Assembly: GCF_015594545.1 (NCBI RefSeq)
Contig: NZ_JADIIO010000001.1
Span: forward strand, 2,418,001 to 2,482,000
Length of the DNA: 64,000 bases
Direction of reading: 5' to 3'
From: Staphylococcus durrellii
Lineage (GTDB): Bacteria > Bacillota > Bacilli > Staphylococcales > Staphylococcaceae
The position numbers and the translations under genes are program-made. The notes beneath the pieces are model-generated. The model was given only the letters and a program-made list of their open reading frames with translations, was not told where the DNA came from and made no database searches. Position 1 is the first letter of the stretch. Every line of letters starts with the position of its first letter. Below are positions 17,558-27,360 of this stretch, piece after piece.

Positions 17558-18427
17558 ATGAATTTATTAGATTTTCATAAAGAAATTAAAGGATACACTC
17601 AAGATAGACAACCTGGTATTGAGAAAGATATGAAACCCAAACCTGTAACGGAATTAGATGACTATGCTGCCGGTGGCAAATTAAAAGGCAAAGTTGCTTT
17701 AGTTACAGGTGGCGATTCTGGTATTGGACGTGCCGTTGCAGTATTATTCGCTAAAGAAGGCGCTAACGTTGCCATTGGCTATTACGATGAACATCAAGAT
17801 GCTAATAATGTTGTAGAACGCGTTGAATCATTTGGCGTAAAAGCAAAAGCATACTCCCATGATTTAAAAGAAGTAGCGGATTCACAACAATTAATTAAAG
17901 ATGTTATAGCTGATTTCGGACAATTAAATATATTAGTAAATAATGGAGGCGTACAATTCCTACAAGATAACTTTACTGACATAACGCCTGAGCAAGTTAA
18001 AAAGACTTTCGAAACAAATATTTTCGGTATGATGTTTTTAACACAAGCTGCAGAACCACACCTTTCTAATGGAGATGCTATAGTCAACACTACGAGTGTC
18101 ACAGCTTATCGTGGATCAGGACACTTAATTGACTATTCTGCTACAAAAGGAGCCATCGTTTCTTTCACTCGCTCAATCGCGACATCTTTAAATAATAAAG
18201 GTATTCGTGTAAATGCAGTCGCACCCGGTCCTATTTATACACCACTTATTCCGTCTACCTTTACCGCTGATAAAGTTGAAAATCAAGGTGCTGAAACACC
18301 GATGGGTCGCCGTGGCCAACCAGCTGAGCTAGCACCAGTATATGTGTTTTTAGCTAGCAATGCAGATAGTTCTTATATAACTGGCCAAGTAATTCATATT
18401 AATGGTGGCGATTATATTACTAGCTAA
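17558..18427 (+). CDS. General-stress SDR oxidoreductase (YhdF/YdaD-like)
   Basis: The 289-residue SDR has a 45-residue N-terminal extension (QPGIEKDMKPKPV...) typical of the YhdF/YdaD general-stress group. After it come TGGDSGIGRAVA (cofactor binding), NNGG near 128, and DYSATKGAIVSFTR with the catalytic Tyr/Lys. AAGGAGGAACGTCC precedes the ATG. It is monocistronic, with a good terminator 25 bp downstream. In Bacillus and Staphylococcus such genes belong to stress regulons, but no SigB promoter could be recognised here. Confidence 0.88.
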   Translation: MNLLDFHKEIKGYTQDRQPGIEKDMKPKPVTELDDYAAGGKLKGKVALVTGGDSGIGRAVAVLFAKEGANVAIGYYDEHQDANNVVERVESFGVKAKAYSHDLKEVADSQQLIKDVIADFGQLNILVNNGGVQFLQDNFTDITPEQVKKTFETNIFGMMFLTQAAEPHLSNGDAIVNTTSVTAYRGSGHLIDYSATKGAIVSFTRSIATSLNNKGIRVNAVAPGPIYTPLIPSTFTADKVENQGAETPMGRRGQPAELAPVYVFLASNADSSYITGQVIHINGGDYITS

Positions 18428-18451
18428 ATGGAAAAGTTCATTTCAATATAT

Positions 18452-18488
18452 GTGACAAACATTGCTAATACTGTTTGTCACTTTTTAT
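18452..18488 (+). terminator. Terminator after the stress SDR gene
   Basis: GTGACAAAC...GTTTGTCAC forms a stem around ATTGCTAATACT and is followed by TTTTTATTTTT. The rest of the gap to 18798 is AT-rich and without a credible gene. Confidence 0.88.
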
Positions 18489-18798
18489 TTTTAAATTAGA
18501 CTATTTAACTTCAATTACTTGTATAAAATATTGTTAAATACAGCTAATGCTTATTTACACCCTTATCTAGAGCTATATTTTCATTAATAAAAAAGTGTTT
18601 TACTAATGAAAATTTATATTATTTTTAATAATTATGATTAAACTATCTATTTTTGTATATAATAATAGTAACAATATATTTTATTGAGCGTTGGTATTAT
18701 ATAATCCACGTTCTATTTTAAATTTATACAATATTAGGGAGGTAGGAGAGATGATTATCGAGTAAGTTTAAAAGTTAATAAAACTGGAGTGTTGAGTT

Positions 18799-19506
18799 AT
18801 GAGAAAAGTTATATATCCAATTATATTTTGTGTAAGTCTTTTTTTTATTTTTTTACTGTTCTGCGGGATTTTCTGGTCACGTTGTTCATATGCCGACTGC
18901 TATAATTCAATGACAGATTTACAACAAGATACTGAAGAAGGTCACGACTGGAAAATACATACATATGATGAAAGTAATTCTACAATTATTGTAGCGCCAC
19001 ATGGTGGTGGTATTGAACCTGGAACTACCGAAATCGCCCGTAACATTGCTGATAAAAGTTCATCTGGCTTTTATTCATTTTCAGGTATACGTCCTAGTAA
19101 TAATAGCCAATTACACGTAACTTCAACCAATTATGATGAACCTAAAGCTCAAGAAATGGTACAACAATCTCGTCACACAGTAACAATACATAAAACAAAT
19201 AATTCAGCTAATGACGTTTACATAGGTGGTAGAGATGATCAATTAAAAAGTAACATTAAAGAAGCTCTACAAAATAAAGGTTTTAGCGTTACTACAGCCA
19301 GTCAAAACATCTCAGGAAACAGCATACATAATATTGCAAACCAAAATAAAAATAACGCCGGTGTGCAAATAGAGTTATCTAATCATTTTGTTCAACGCTT
19401 TTTTGAAAGCGGTAACGTTAACCGTACTTCAAGAGAAAACTCAAATAATTGGACAGATACTATGGATTCATTCACAAGTGCTGTTAGCAATGGACTAGAA
19501 AAATAA
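18799..19506 (+). CDS. Membrane-anchored poly-gamma-glutamate hydrolase family protein (YjqB/PghP type)
   Basis: The 235-residue protein begins with a hydrophobic signal/anchor (residues 4-25), so it acts outside the membrane. The mature part has the zinc-peptidase-like blocks of phage-type PGA depolymerases: IVAPHGGGIEPGTTEIA near 71-87, TVTIHKTNN and YIGGRDD in the middle, and GVQIELS near the end. These enzymes cleave gamma-glutamyl bonds in PGA. The PGA capsule operon begins 3 kb downstream, which suggests remodelling or shedding of the cell's own capsule, or defence against related PGA. It is monocistronic with its own terminator. Confidence 0.82.
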   Translation: MRKVIYPIIFCVSLFFIFLLFCGIFWSRCSYADCYNSMTDLQQDTEEGHDWKIHTYDESNSTIIVAPHGGGIEPGTTEIARNIADKSSSGFYSFSGIRPSNNSQLHVTSTNYDEPKAQEMVQQSRHTVTIHKTNNSANDVYIGGRDDQLKSNIKEALQNKGFSVTTASQNISGNSIHNIANQNKNNAGVQIELSNHFVQRFFESGNVNRTSRENSNNWTDTMDSFTSAVSNGLEK

Positions 19507-19568
19507 CGCGCTATAATTTTCCTTTCGATAGCGCACTAGTACTTATCCTATACTCCCAGAACATAGCT

Positions 19569-19600
19569 AAACCAAATGCTATATAGCATTTGGTTTATTT
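19569..19600 (+). terminator. Terminator after the PGA hydrolase gene
   Basis: AACCAAATGCTATATAGCATTTGGTT is a perfect hairpin followed by TATTTTTATT. The remaining gap to 19860 has no credible gene. Confidence 0.88.
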
Positions 19601-19882
19601 TTATTCCTATATATGATGACGACGCCAACTAAACACCACCATTTAAAATCTAAGAATCTAGGAAGATAAACGCTTAGAATACACTAAAAACTTAAATTTT
19701 ATCTAACCGTTAAAGAGGTCAACCCCTTTAAGGCGAGCTTTTTATTGTGTTTTAATGACAATCTTAAAATCGTATTACGAATTATTTATTTTAATGTCTC
19801 TCCCACTGATTTATAGTATCATTTTTAACGTTAGGCAAAATTTTCCTAACGCTAACATCACGATTCAGGAGGTATCTTAGAC

Positions 19883-22489
19883 ATTAAAAAATTTAAGCAA
19901 TTCATCAAACAACTTTCGTTGGTTTTTATAATAAGCCTCATTATTACTGCTATTGTATTTGTTCCTTTTTTAATAAATATGTTAAAGAACGGTATTGTAT
20001 TTAGTGGTAAAGGAGACGGTTTCACTCAATTAATACCTTTCCAAAAATATTTATATCATCAATATACACATTTCAAAAGTTTTTATGATGTAGCATTTGG
20101 CTTAGGTGGAGATTATTCTAAAGGTTTGTCTTATTATTACTCAACTTCACCTTTAATGATTTGTTACTTCTTCATTATTAGAGTTAGCTCACAAATCTTT
20201 CATTTCTCAACAGATAATATTAAATTTTGGGGCATCAGCCAGCTTATTATCGCCTATATTAGAGTGTTACTGACTACTATTACAAGTTATTACTTGTTTA
20301 AATATTTAAATCCTAAATATCTTTTCGCAATATTAGCTACATTGATGTATGCACTATCTACCGTGACTATATATTATAATTTCACTTGGTCATTTTATGG
20401 TGACGTCTTAATTTTATTGCCATTATCTATTTTAGGAATGGAACGCTTTTTCAGAGAAGGCAAAGTTGGACTTTTTATCATCGCTATAACATTAACGCTA
20501 TTTTCAAATTTTTATTTTAGTTATTACGAATGTATTATTTTAGGGTTTTATTTTAGTTATCGTATTATATTTACATACCAACAGAATATCGTTAATCGTT
20601 TACAAAAGGTTTATTTATTAATTACCGCCGTTATCTTCAGTTTAATGACGGGTATTATAGGGTTTTATACAGGCGTATCGTCAGTTATGAGTAATGATAG
20701 GCAAATAAATCCTCATTTAAAGATGTCTATGTTGATAGATTTTCAAGAAAAATATCATATCTTTTCTAATGGATTCTATATTACGATTTCGCTTGTTACT
20801 TTTATCGCATTATGCGCGTTTAATTTGTATAAGTATTACTTTTACCGCTTGTTTGCGGTATTAACATGGATTCTACTCATTGGGTCATTGACGCCTTATT
20901 TTGATAGTTTCTTTAATGGTTTTTCATTACCTGCACGAAGATGGGTATATATTTTATGCTTAACATCAAGCATATTAATTGCTCTATTTATTCAACATTT
21001 GGCTGAAGTTTCCATAAAACAATATTTATATACTGCGTGTCCGTGTATATTAATCATGTTTTATATGTATTTTTCATACAATGGTCATATGTCATGGATG
21101 TGGATCACGCTAATCATCATGGTTTTAATGTTTATTGTCATTTGGCGTAACGCTTTATTCAATAAAAAGACAATTCAATTTGGTTTTATTGCGCTTATCT
21201 TTATTCAACAACTTGTAATGATAAAAAATTACCACGATACACATATGCATATTTACGAACGCACTTTACAATCTATGGATAAAGATAACTATCATAGCGC
21301 TAAGTTGCAAAAAAAATTCAACCAAATTCAACATTCGCAAGATCCATTTAGTAGAATAGATTACTTGTCGTTTTCAGCTTTAAATTCTCCAATTATTTAT
21401 GGCTTTAAAGGCATTTCATTATACTCAAGTTTATTCGATGGTAGTATCTTAAAGTATTACGATAAAACGATGCAGATCACTCAACCTATCGATAAAAATA
21501 GTACCTATCGTTTATTAGGTAATCGTGCAAATTTGATGGCATTATGGGATGTACAAGACCGCTTCAAAAATCCAAACGACGACAATATTCCTTATGGTTT
21601 TAAAACATCTGAAGTCATTAAAGGAAAAGCACACAAATATCAACATTCTGTTAATCAAACGACATATCCAAGTGCGCATATAACTAATAAAGTATATGAC
21701 AACAAATCACTGCAATCTCCCATTGAGCGAGAACATGCAATGTTAAAAGGCGTCGTATTAAACAATACGACATCTACAAATTCAAAAATCCAACATAATA
21801 TCAATTATGCAAATGACATCAAAGAATCCACTAAAAAGGCACACTTGAACGAACAAAAGCATATGTTGACAGTTCATGAAAAAGACGGTGGAATTCATTA
21901 CAAAGTGCCCCAAAATATAACTAAAAAGTATAAAGATTTATATTTTGAAGTGGAATTAGAGTTAAAGGCCCCAGATAAACGTCATAAAGTGCAATTAAAT
22001 GACTTTACGCAAAAGAGAAACTCATTAAGTTATTCATATCGACGTGTCGTAAATCCAACGACAATACGCGTGAAAGCTAATAAAGATGTTAATTTAAAAC
22101 TTTCTAAAGGACGTTATCGTTACAAATTAAAAGGGGTTTATGGTGAAAACTATGGAGCACTTAAAAAAGCATCCAAAGAAGTTAAAAAAGTGCACATTAA
22201 AAATAATAACCACGGATATACGATTACGAAAGACAAACAAGCGCATGGCTATTTAGTACTTCCTATACCTTATTCGGATGGCTTACAAGCAAAAGTGGAC
22301 GGCAAAGAAACTAAAGTGCAGAAAGGAAACGGTATACAGACAATCATTCCTGTAAACAAAGGAGACCGTCATATAGCGTTGTGGTATACGCCACCGCATA
22401 GTAAATTATTAATTACAATCACGCTTATCGGAGTACTATCATCAATCGTCTATACATTCTATTTGCGTCGACGATTTAAAAACGACTAA
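19883..22489 (+). CDS. YfhO-family multi-membrane glycosyltransferase-like protein
   Basis: About 868 residues: some twelve membrane segments in the first 430 residues and a large extracytoplasmic C-terminal domain ending in a final membrane segment (LLITITLIGVLSSIVYTFYL). The layout and GKGDGFTQLIPFQKYLYHQ match YfhO proteins, thought to add sugars to teichoic-type polymers. The best ribosome site (AGGAGGT, 19867-19873) is nine bases before an ATT codon at 19883 that begins MKKFKQFIKQL. The next usable start, TTG 19919, would cut into the first membrane segment and has no site. I therefore favour the rare ATT start. Confidence 0.8.
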   Translation: MKKFKQFIKQLSLVFIISLIITAIVFVPFLINMLKNGIVFSGKGDGFTQLIPFQKYLYHQYTHFKSFYDVAFGLGGDYSKGLSYYYSTSPLMICYFFIIRVSSQIFHFSTDNIKFWGISQLIIAYIRVLLTTITSYYLFKYLNPKYLFAILATLMYALSTVTIYYNFTWSFYGDVLILLPLSILGMERFFREGKVGLFIIAITLTLFSNFYFSYYECIILGFYFSYRIIFTYQQNIVNRLQKVYLLITAVIFSLMTGIIGFYTGVSSVMSNDRQINPHLKMSMLIDFQEKYHIFSNGFYITISLVTFIALCAFNLYKYYFYRLFAVLTWILLIGSLTPYFDSFFNGFSLPARRWVYILCLTSSILIALFIQHLAEVSIKQYLYTACPCILIMFYMYFSYNGHMSWMWITLIIMVLMFIVIWRNALFNKKTIQFGFIALIFIQQLVMIKNYHDTHMHIYERTLQSMDKDNYHSAKLQKKFNQIQHSQDPFSRIDYLSFSALNSPIIYGFKGISLYSSLFDGSILKYYDKTMQITQPIDKNSTYRLLGNRANLMALWDVQDRFKNPNDDNIPYGFKTSEVIKGKAHKYQHSVNQTTYPSAHITNKVYDNKSLQSPIEREHAMLKGVVLNNTTSTNSKIQHNINYANDIKESTKKAHLNEQKHMLTVHEKDGGIHYKVPQNITKKYKDLYFEVELELKAPDKRHKVQLNDFTQKRNSLSYSYRRVVNPTTIRVKANKDVNLKLSKGRYRYKLKGVYGENYGALKKASKEVKKVHIKNNNHGYTITKDKQAHGYLVLPIPYSDGLQAKVDGKETKVQKGNGIQTIIPVNKGDRHIALWYTPPHSKLLITITLIGVLSSIVYTFYLRRRFKND

Positions 22490-22502
22490 TATTAAACATA
22501 AT

Positions 22503-22547
22503 AAAAAATGCTGGGTCCATCTTAACTGATGGACCCAGCATTTTTTA
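22503..22547. terminator. Bidirectional terminator between yfhO-like gene and capD
   Basis: AAAAAATGCTGGGTCCATC pairs with GATGGACCCAGCATTTTTT around TTAACT. A-runs and T-runs on both sides suit the two convergent genes. Confidence 0.92.
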
Positions 22548-22556
22548 TTTCTAGTA

Positions 22557-24155
22557 TTAACGTACTTCTACGTCATTACCAGTTTCAACTTTTTTATCTT
22601 TTTTGAAATAGGTTGCGGCTTCAAAGCTACCGAAATTAGGGTTATCTGAACTGTTTATTGTTTTATATCCTAAATCTTTAAATGTTTTGATGTCTTTATC
22701 TTTCATGCCGTCTTCATAATAAACCTTTTTGCCGTCATTATAGAAGCGTGGCTTATCAATTACTTGGTTTAATGAGCCTTTACCTCTTAAATAGTTAGAC
22801 AATGTTTGTTGCATAATCGTCGGTACTTTATTACCGCCTGAAGTACCTGCACCTACGTAATAATTGTCACCCACTACTATTGATGGTGAAATAAATGAAC
22901 GTGGCGATTTATTGGCTTGACCATAATTATCGCTTGTAGGTGATTTAGAAAATCTTTTCAGTGAATTATTTAAAAAGAATCCTTGTTTGGTATATTTACC
23001 TGTACCAAAGAAATTATTTAATGAATTGGTTGAACTAGTCATCTTACCTTGTTTATCTACAACTACAAAATGTGAACCTGCAGTATTAATACGTTGTTGT
23101 TTATTATATTTATTTGCAGTGTTTTTATACTTGTCTACACGCTTTAATAAATGTTCATCCGATAAATCTTTACTATCAGTCGATTTTTCATCATTAACTA
23201 TATACTTAACTTTAGACGTCACATTACGTGCTTTCAAAGTGCTGTCGATAAAGTCTTTACGTGTATCTTCGCCTAGTTGTCCATTAACTGACTGGTCAAT
23301 TTTTAAACTTTGTAATGTTAACATACCGCCAGTTGGATTTGGCGAAGTATAAACTTTATTATTTAAATAATTTGTTGCAATTGGCTTTTTCATTTTAGTT
23401 GAATACTTTTCAAAATCTTTACTAGTTAAATCCCCATTACTCTGTTTCGCAATTTTAGGTCCCATTTTTTTATAAAAATTATCTGCACCGTGATCACGAA
23501 TGTATTTTAATGTGCTGGCTAAATGTTCTTGTTTTACGACATCACCATTTTTCACTACCTGATGATCTTTATTGAAAAATGGTGAATTTTTATCAATATT
23601 CCCACTATATTTTAGTAATAATTTTTCTAAATCGGCATTAACTTGGAAACCATCCTCAGCTAAAGGAATGACATTGTTTAAAATTTTCTTTTCGCTCATC
23701 TTTCCTTCTTTGGCATGCATGTCATGCATACCTTTGACAAAACCAGGCACACCCGACTCGTCACCTTGTTTATAGTTATGAGAAGAAACAGCATTATAAT
23801 CATAAACGTTAGGCGTATCTTTTTTGCCACCAGAATAAGTTAAAGTCGTTCCTTCTCCACCTAAGCCACCAGCAAATGGTTCCGTCACTGCTAGTGCATA
23901 AGCCACACCATATGCTGCGTCTGCGGAGTTACCGCCTTCTTGAATGATTTTGTTGCCTATTTCCCGGGCAATTCTATTGTTCGTAGACACACCATATTTC
24001 TTTTGGGCATTGTTCTTATTATGTGAAGCAAGCTTGTTTTCATACAATTGATCTTTATCCACTTTATCTTCTTTATTCAGAAAATAAAAACCCGTCGAAA
24101 TTAATAACGTAATGATAAAGATAATAGTTAAAACTTTTTTACTGTAAATGCTCAT
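22557..24155 (-). CDS. capD: CapD: gamma-glutamyltransferase-family PGA-anchoring enzyme
   Basis: About 532 residues with an N-terminal membrane segment and the gamma-glutamyltranspeptidase fold (GGNSADAAYGVAYALAVTEPFAGGLGG; PTGGMLTLQ; TNSLNNFFGTGKYT; GAGTSGGNKVP). In Bacillus anthracis, CapD cuts PGA and attaches it to peptidoglycan after self-cleavage before a Thr in a TTH motif. Here that spot reads TAGSHFVVV, so the first Thr is not in the standard place. I start at 24155 because GGAGG sits nine bases upstream. It overlaps capE by 17 bp and is the last gene of the operon. Confidence 0.85.
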   Translation of the reverse strand: MSIYSKKVLTIIFIITLLISTGFYFLNKEDKVDKDQLYENKLASHNKNNAQKKYGVSTNNRIAREIGNKIIQEGGNSADAAYGVAYALAVTEPFAGGLGGEGTTLTYSGGKKDTPNVYDYNAVSSHNYKQGDESGVPGFVKGMHDMHAKEGKMSEKKILNNVIPLAEDGFQVNADLEKLLLKYSGNIDKNSPFFNKDHQVVKNGDVVKQEHLASTLKYIRDHGADNFYKKMGPKIAKQSNGDLTSKDFEKYSTKMKKPIATNYLNNKVYTSPNPTGGMLTLQSLKIDQSVNGQLGEDTRKDFIDSTLKARNVTSKVKYIVNDEKSTDSKDLSDEHLLKRVDKYKNTANKYNKQQRINTAGSHFVVVDKQGKMTSSTNSLNNFFGTGKYTKQGFFLNNSLKRFSKSPTSDNYGQANKSPRSFISPSIVVGDNYYVGAGTSGGNKVPTIMQQTLSNYLRGKGSLNQVIDKPRFYNDGKKVYYEDGMKDKDIKTFKDLGYKTINSSDNPNFGSFEAATYFKKDKKVETGNDVEVR

Positions 24156-24315
24156 GAGATTGACCTCCATCTACAGAAACATGTTTTTCAGTTTTAAGGT
24201 CATGCATTTCATATTTATCTAAACTGTCGTCAGCATTGCTCGTAATTATCAATAAGAAAATAGATACGATAATCACTACTATAACTCCGTATAAAATGTA
24301 ATTTTTAATTTTCAT
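24139..24315 (-). CDS. capE: CapE: small membrane subunit of PGA synthase
   Basis: This 58-residue ORF has one N-terminal membrane segment (YILYGVIVV, then VSIFLLIIT) and a short charged tail (DDSLDKYEMHDLKTEKHVSVD). It starts 11 bp inside the end of capA and ends 17 bp inside capD, with AAGGAGG eight bases upstream of the ATG. Size, topology and position between capA and capD match the small CapE/PgsE protein that stimulates PGA synthesis in bacilli and staphylococci. Sequence conservation of CapE is low, so the call rests mainly on context. Confidence 0.8.
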   Translation of the reverse strand: MKIKNYILYGVIVVIIVSIFLLIITSNADDSLDKYEMHDLKTEKHVSVDGGQSHEHLQ

Positions 24316-25375
24316 ATGTGTAACCTCCTTTTGTTTCTTTTAGTTTGATAGATGAGTCAGAAATACGATTATAGAATTTTTTCTTCTCCATATAACTCAT
24401 ATTATCTTTCGTTATTTTGTCACCTGAAGTTTTAATTGGAGTGATTAAGAAATCACTTTTATCACCATTCCAGGATTGTTGTACGGCTATACTTTTTTTC
24501 TTCTCAGAAAGGAAATCATCAGAAGTAACGTTACCTAGACTGTAGAAGATGTTAGCACCTTTATATTTTTCAATCTTTTGAGTCACTGTGTTGTGACCGA
24601 GAATGACATCGGCACCCGCTTCTGCTAACGCATGACCATATTCTTTTTGTCTACTTGTGACGTTAGGTTCATCTGGGATACCCCAATCAACGTTTACGAC
24701 GACCATGTCATTATCTTCCTTCATTTTCTTAACAAGCGGAATAAAGATTTTAGGATCTAGTGTGATGGACGTCGTTGCTTTTCTTGCATCCATATATTTT
24801 GAGCTCACGTCCGTAAATGAAGCATAAGCAATTTTCTTACCTTTGATAGTTCTATGTGTCACTTTACTATTTATTGAGTTAGAACCATTTCCAGTAGTAA
24901 AGTCATAGCCAAGCTTAGAATTAGATTTTTTCTCAATTTGCTTAATTTGATCTAAATCTACGGAATTATTTGTTAAATTAATACTTGAGAAACCTAAACT
25001 TTTTAGAAATGCTATATTTTTATAATTTTTCTCAATATTTCTATTTGGTTTTTCAGCAAAATTATTCACGTTCAGACTGGCTGTTGAAAAATCACTTGAT
25101 TTAATGATGTTTGAAACAGCAGCAAACATGCCATTTAAATCATTTTGTCTAATGTGTTTATTTAACGTGACGTTACCGAAATACGATAAATGTATGTCAT
25201 CTTTGTTCTTTGCTAAAACATTAACTTTATCAGTTTTAAAAGTAGCCATAAGAATGACTAATAGTATTACGGCGACGACTAATACGACTAACATGTATAT
25301 TGAGTTATGCTTCTTTTGATTTTTGGACTTTTTCAATATCCAATCCTCAATATTGAATTTTTTCTTATTCGACAT
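24305..25375 (-). CDS. capA: CapA/PgsA: PGA synthesis and export protein
   Basis: The 356-residue protein has a cytosolic N-terminus, one membrane anchor near 27-47, and an extracellular CapA domain related to metallophosphatases (LSYFGNVTLNKHIRQN, VNVDWGIPDEPN, GADVILGHNTVTQ, IFYSLGN). The usual family length is about 380-410, so it is slightly short. In the PGA system CapA is needed for polymer transport with CapB and CapC. It lies 14 bp after capC, with AAGGAG before the ATG. Confidence 0.92.
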   Translation of the reverse strand: MSNKKKFNIEDWILKKSKNQKKHNSIYMLVVLVVAVILLVILMATFKTDKVNVLAKNKDDIHLSYFGNVTLNKHIRQNDLNGMFAAVSNIIKSSDFSTASLNVNNFAEKPNRNIEKNYKNIAFLKSLGFSSINLTNNSVDLDQIKQIEKKSNSKLGYDFTTGNGSNSINSKVTHRTIKGKKIAYASFTDVSSKYMDARKATTSITLDPKIFIPLVKKMKEDNDMVVVNVDWGIPDEPNVTSRQKEYGHALAEAGADVILGHNTVTQKIEKYKGANIFYSLGNVTSDDFLSEKKKSIAVQQSWNGDKSDFLITPIKTSGDKITKDNMSYMEKKKFYNRISDSSIKLKETKGGYTYEN

Positions 25376-25389
25376 AATTTATCTCCTTC

Positions 25390-25842
25390 TTACTTGATAA
25401 AGCTGTAAGCAAATAACACGACATATGTAATACAAGTTAATAACATACATGATGCCAAGGTCGTTACAGTACCTTGTTTTTGGATTGTATTCGCAATGAT
25501 ACCTGGAATAACAATACCTATACCTGATATTTGAACTACTTCAAACGGTGTTAATGGATATATCAAATCAAAGAGGAACTTCAATATCATACCGGTTAAT
25601 ATCATTGCAGCGAATTTTCTACGTCCATATAAAATTGCCACTTTACTAATACCGTGTGTAACAATGAAATACGTTAAACAACTAATAATCAACACAGAAA
25701 GCAACATGACCGGTTGATCAAATACTAAAGCTAAATATCCCGGTACTACTAGACCAGCAGGTGTAATACCAAATTTTTCAGCAAATATTAAACTTAATAC
25801 TATTCCTACGAATAGTGAAAAATACAACTCTGAACCTACCAA
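25390..25842 (-). CDS. capC: CapC/PgsC: PGA synthase membrane subunit
   Basis: The 150-residue protein is almost entirely hydrophobic, with four to five membrane segments. It opens with ELYFSLFVGIVLSLIFAEKFGITPAGLVVPGYLA and includes LTPFEVVQISGIGIVIPGIIA (quoted in part), both typical of PgsC/CapC. With CapB it forms the PGA ligase complex in the membrane. It is separated from capB by a single base and from capA by 14 bp. Confidence 0.95.
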   Translation of the reverse strand: MVGSELYFSLFVGIVLSLIFAEKFGITPAGLVVPGYLALVFDQPVMLLSVLIISCLTYFIVTHGISKVAILYGRRKFAAMILTGMILKFLFDLIYPLTPFEVVQISGIGIVIPGIIANTIQKQGTVTTLASCMLLTCITYVVLFAYSFIK

Positions 25843-25843
25843 A

Positions 25844-27013
25844 TTAATTCATCCCTTCCAATAAATTAACGACTTTTTTGCCGTTTCCATGTATGTTTCC
25901 AACACAAAATACTAGTGCCGATTTAGATTCTGCAAAAATTGCTTCCTCTACTTCACTGAATGATTTACCTTCAAAATTTAAATACTTTTTATCCGGTTGT
26001 TGTGTTTTCATTACTTCAGTAACTAACTGCGTACTTTTACCTACGCAAATTAATGTGTCGTAATCGACTTTAGTAATGAAATCTTCGGCAAATAATTTCG
26101 TTCTATCTAATCTATCTGCACGGCAATTTAAAATGATGACTTTTTTCTCAAATGGATATTTATAATCGATCACTTTTTGTAAAATCGCTTTTGTGGATTG
26201 AGGTTCATTCGCAGCAAAGGCATTAACAAAAATATTTTTCGTATTATTTTTATGATAATAATGCACTTGTACTGCGCCACTATCTGGTGGTGCATTTAAC
26301 ATGCCTTGTAATGCAGTATCTTTATTTGCTCCTACTGCTTCTGCAACGCCCATAGCAATTGCAACGTTATCTGGGAAGACGATATAGTCAAATTTTCTTA
26401 ATAATGATTCCTCTACTTTTTCTTTATCAACAACGATTGTTTCTGTATTTCTTGACGCTGCGACTTTTTTGAAAAACTCAGTGTAATCGTCCTTCATCAC
26501 TACAAGTTTGCCGTTATAAGGAATCGTTGCTGTAAATGCTTCTGCAACTTCATCTAAAGTGGGACCTAACGTTTCCATATGATCTTCCAAAACATTGACT
26601 ATTACGCCAACATTCGCTTTCAATAGTTGGTTTTGAAACACAATTTGATAATCAGGATTAACAGCCATACACTCGTTAACTATAGCTTCTCCACCATTAG
26701 CAATTACGTTACTTAAAATATCTTTTTGTTCACCAATATTGGGACCTTGTGGTTTACGAATAACAGGATGTTCTTCCTCTGAGAACCAATACAACATACT
26801 TGCGTCAGTACCAGTGGTCTTACCAACAACTTTATAGTCGTCTTCACGTAGAATTCCATAAATCAAACGCGTAATCGTTGATTTTCCTCGTATACCATTA
26901 ATGTTGATACGGATAGGAATTTTGTTTATACGTTTTTTATGAATATACATTTCTCTGATTCCTAAAATTAGGATTAAAGCAGCAAAGAGTATTATTAAAA
27001 ACAATGATTTCAC
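25844..27013 (-). CDS. capB: CapB/PgsB: poly-gamma-glutamate ligase
   Basis: The 389-residue amide ligase is related to Mur ligases. An N-terminal membrane segment is followed by the ATP-binding loop NGIRGKSTITRLI (about 39-51), then KTTGTDASMLYW, VNECMAVNPDYQ, NVLEDHMETLG and NCRADRLDRT. It activates glutamate with ATP and joins gamma-amide bonds to make PGA. It is the first gene of capB-C-A-E-D on minus. The 430-bp gap upstream should hold the promoter; I see no specific operator. Confidence 0.96.
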   Translation of the reverse strand: MKSLFLIILFAALILILGIREMYIHKKRINKIPIRININGIRGKSTITRLIYGILREDDYKVVGKTTGTDASMLYWFSEEEHPVIRKPQGPNIGEQKDILSNVIANGGEAIVNECMAVNPDYQIVFQNQLLKANVGVIVNVLEDHMETLGPTLDEVAEAFTATIPYNGKLVVMKDDYTEFFKKVAASRNTETIVVDKEKVEESLLRKFDYIVFPDNVAIAMGVAEAVGANKDTALQGMLNAPPDSGAVQVHYYHKNNTKNIFVNAFAANEPQSTKAILQKVIDYKYPFEKKVIILNCRADRLDRTKLFAEDFITKVDYDTLICVGKSTQLVTEVMKTQQPDKKYLNFEGKSFSEVEEAIFAESKSALVFCVGNIHGNGKKVVNLLEGMN

Positions 27014-27360
27014 CTCAGCAAATTTTTGTCACCAGGACATGCTATCATAACGGATATACATTTAAATGAATATTACATAATTGTTATTTTCTGAAATATT
27101 ATTACAATTTAACTTCTGTCGCGTTATTAAATCGTAATCTTTCTAAACATTTCTTTAATTCAGAAAAATAACGCTTTCATTCAGCCATAAAGCCAATAGC
27201 ATCATATGTTCCATCAAATATAGTTGTTGGAAATTAGGTCATTTATATTATTAATTTGGCAAGATATAGTTGTTCAATACAAGTAAAATACAGCGTTAAC
27301 TTTTATATTTTTTTGTTAACAATGAAACAATAATACAAAAAGTGTTACTCAACATAAAAA

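Noticed and set aside
18740..18790. A tiny ORF after AGGGAGGTAGGAGAG (ATG ATT ATC GAG TAA).
   Set aside because: Four codons only; the purine-rich stretch lies in the leader of the PGA hydrolase gene and no leader-peptide logic is evident.
22987..23775. Long plus-strand ORFs opposite capD.
   Set aside because: They are antisense shadows of the capD reading frame with no ribosome sites or family resemblance.
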